8,313 bases of DNA from an uncultured Mycoplasmatota bacterium (GTDB lineage Bacteria; Bacillota_I; Bacilli_A; Mycoplasmatales; Mycoplasmoidaceae). Location: NCBI GenBank assembly GCA_949527715.1, contig CATEWF010000044.1:1-8313 (forward strand), written 5' to 3'. Positions 7,207-8,313 of this stretch are shown here, piece after piece. Every line of letters starts with the position of its first letter. Position 1 is the stretch's first letter. The notes beneath the pieces were generated by a model that worked only from the letters and a program-made list of their open reading frames with translations, did not search any database and was not told the origin of the DNA. The translations under genes were made by a program, and so were the position numbers.

Positions 7207-7209
7207 AAA

Positions 7210-8247
7210 TTAATTAAACCTACTTTTATTGTAGGCCAATACTTCTTCATAAGCCTTATTTAAATTAGTTTTAGCAAGAGCTAATAGTTTCGTACGGTTA
7301 GGTATATCTTTTTTTGTTCTTGCTGGTTCTAATTTATCAGCACAATATATTATTTTGGATAATATTGAAGGTTTTTTTGGTGGGATAACATGGTTATAAA
7401 TTGCATCTAAAATCTCTTTATCAGTAATGAAAAAATTTTCTTTTACATAAACTGCAGATGCACAACCATGTAATGTGTGTGCAGTAGGGAATCTTTTTCG
7501 ATTAAATTTGTTTCCTAGAAGCTCTAGAATTTGGTCTCGGTTGAATTCTTTTGCAACATCATGATACATTGCAGCAATGTATGCTTTTTTAGCTAAATTT
7601 TTATTTTTAATTGAACAAATTTCTAATGCGGTTTTCGCCACTCTTAATGTGTGTTGGTAGCGATAATCAGACATTAATGATTTAATCTGCGATTGAGCAT
7701 AGACACCATTTTTCGCAATATATTTAACTATGTTAAAATTTAGATATTTTTTATTTGGCAATTTTCTTAATTGTTTGCTTGAAATATTTGTTTCATCAAC
7801 AGATAACCTAATTGCATTACTAAATTTTGCTTTCTGATTATCTCTTCCAGCAACAACTAAAGTGACATTTTTTAAAATTTGTTTGTAATTTTTTCATTGA
7901 TCAAAATCATTTAAACGATCCATTCCAACTAAAAAATATAATTGGTAGTTTTTATAGATATTTTTTAAATACTTAATAGTTAAATATGTGTAAGATTTAG
8001 AATTAGATTTAGATTTAATTTCATAGTCACAAACTTTAACTTTTGGAATATTAGCAATTGCTAAATTAATCATTGCAACTCTATCTTTACTTGATGCAGT
8101 TGGAGATGAATCTTTTAATGGTGGATTTTTTGTAGGGATAATTAAAGATAAATCAGGTTGAATTTTTTTAATTGCACCAGACAACATTTTTATGTGACCA
8201 TTATGAATTGGATCAAATGTTCCACCAAAAATTAAAAGTTTTTTCAT
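7210..8247 (-). CDS. nadD: Fused nicotinate-nucleotide adenylyltransferase / YqeK-type HD phosphohydrolase
   Basis: This single 345-residue frame holds two enzymes. The NadD domain (about 1-183) has GGTFDPIHNGH at 8-18, PTKNPPLK at 38-45, KDRVAMINLAI at 54-64, FLVGMD at 105-110 and NISSKQLRK at 154-162. The YqeK domain (about 185-345) has HD-family metal residues: H199 in YQHTLRV, H229-D230 in MYHDVAKE, H260 in TLHG, H286 in NHVIPP and D304 in YCADKLEPAR. NadD adenylates nicotinate mononucleotide for NAD synthesis; YqeK proteins hydrolyse Ap4A symmetrically. A TGA at residue 118 (7894-7896) is Trp, and TTG at 7759-7761 is Leu163 inside the NadD tail, so YqeK has no start of its own. ATG 8247 fits the usual NadD start (MKKLLIFGGTFDP); ATG 8310 would add 21 lysine- and asparagine-rich residues, and the frame stays open to the window edge. 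Confidence 0.92.
7219..7235 (-). other. Small hairpin at the nadD-yqeK/mtnN junction
   Basis: CCTAC and GTAGG flank a 7-nt loop over the last codons of the fusion gene, 13 nt before the mtnN ATG. On the minus strand it is followed by TTTAATTAATTT. It may modulate translation of mtnN or be chance; the 5-bp stem is too short for a firm terminator call. Confidence 0.25.
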
Positions 8248-8313
8248 TTTTTTATTTTTAAATAATGATATTTTATCATCATTAAATTTTATTTTATTAA
8301 ATAATTTCATATG
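8248..8313 (-). other. Unassigned upstream edge of the nadD operon
   Basis: This stretch is in frame with nadD and would encode a 21-residue N-terminal extension from ATG 8310 (KLFNKIKFNDDKISLFKNKK-like). It also holds a small inverted repeat (ATGATA / TATCAT around 8265-8279) and no clear Shine-Dalgarno. It may be an operon spacer, the 5' end of nadD, or part of an upstream gene; the window ends too soon to tell. Confidence 0.3.

Noticed and set aside
7210..7761. YqeK as a separate gene starting at TTG 7761
   Set aside because: The frame is continuous with NadD, and the TTG lies inside the conserved NadD C-terminal segment.
8262..8285. Inverted repeat before nadD as a terminator
   Set aside because: The stem is about 6 bp of mostly A/T pairs with a 3-nt loop and no clean U tract.

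Overview
The window is AT-rich chromosomal DNA from a wall-less bacterium of the class Mollicutes that uses genetic code 4 (UGA = tryptophan). The evidence is direct. Six genes are cut by in-frame TGA codons under the standard code but become full-length, family-typical proteins when TGA is read as Trp. Ribosomal protein S4 regains its usual C-terminus (VEWFNR), TrmB regains its signature (SDPWPKKRH), and NadD is rejoined to an HD phosphohydrolase. Spacers are tiny, genes overlap, and only rpsD has a textbook Shine-Dalgarno sequence. A mycoplasma, ureaplasma or malacoplasma is likely; the species cannot be fixed from this sequence alone.

Layout. Positions 1-4421 hold plus-strand genes: the 3' end of a SAM-dependent methyltransferase resembling TrmR; a ComEC/Rec2 membrane-channel protein; HolA (DNA polymerase III delta subunit), overlapping comEC by 7 nt; an unrecognised four-helix membrane protein; and a folate-type ECF transporter S component that overlaps its predecessor by 1 nt. 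A CutC-family gene on the minus strand (4418-5035) converges on the transporter gene. The stop codons of both genes lie inside one palindromic hairpin. From the cutC/rpsD divergent spacer, rpsD runs rightward behind a roughly 150-nt leader that looks structured. The right part (5861-8247) is a compact minus-strand operon: a NadD-YqeK fusion, then mtnN, then trmB, whose 3' end overlaps the end of rpsD by 4 nt.

How the genes fit together. HolA and S4 are core replication and translation proteins. The minus-strand operon groups cofactor and nucleotide housekeeping: NadD makes the NAD dinucleotide, YqeK is an HD hydrolase of the Ap4A type, TrmB uses SAM and releases SAH, and MtnN cleaves SAH. The comEC-holA pair is an arrangement also known from Bacillus-type Firmicutes. 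ComEC here is only the membrane domain.

The least ordinary items are the possible conformational switch in the rpsD leader, the unknown membrane protein coupled to the ECF S component, the single-chain NadD-YqeK enzyme, and the two convergent gene pairs that each share a self-complementary 4-nt stop-codon overlap. I saw no clearly new defence or mobile system, no IS element, no CRISPR array and no tRNA or rRNA gene.
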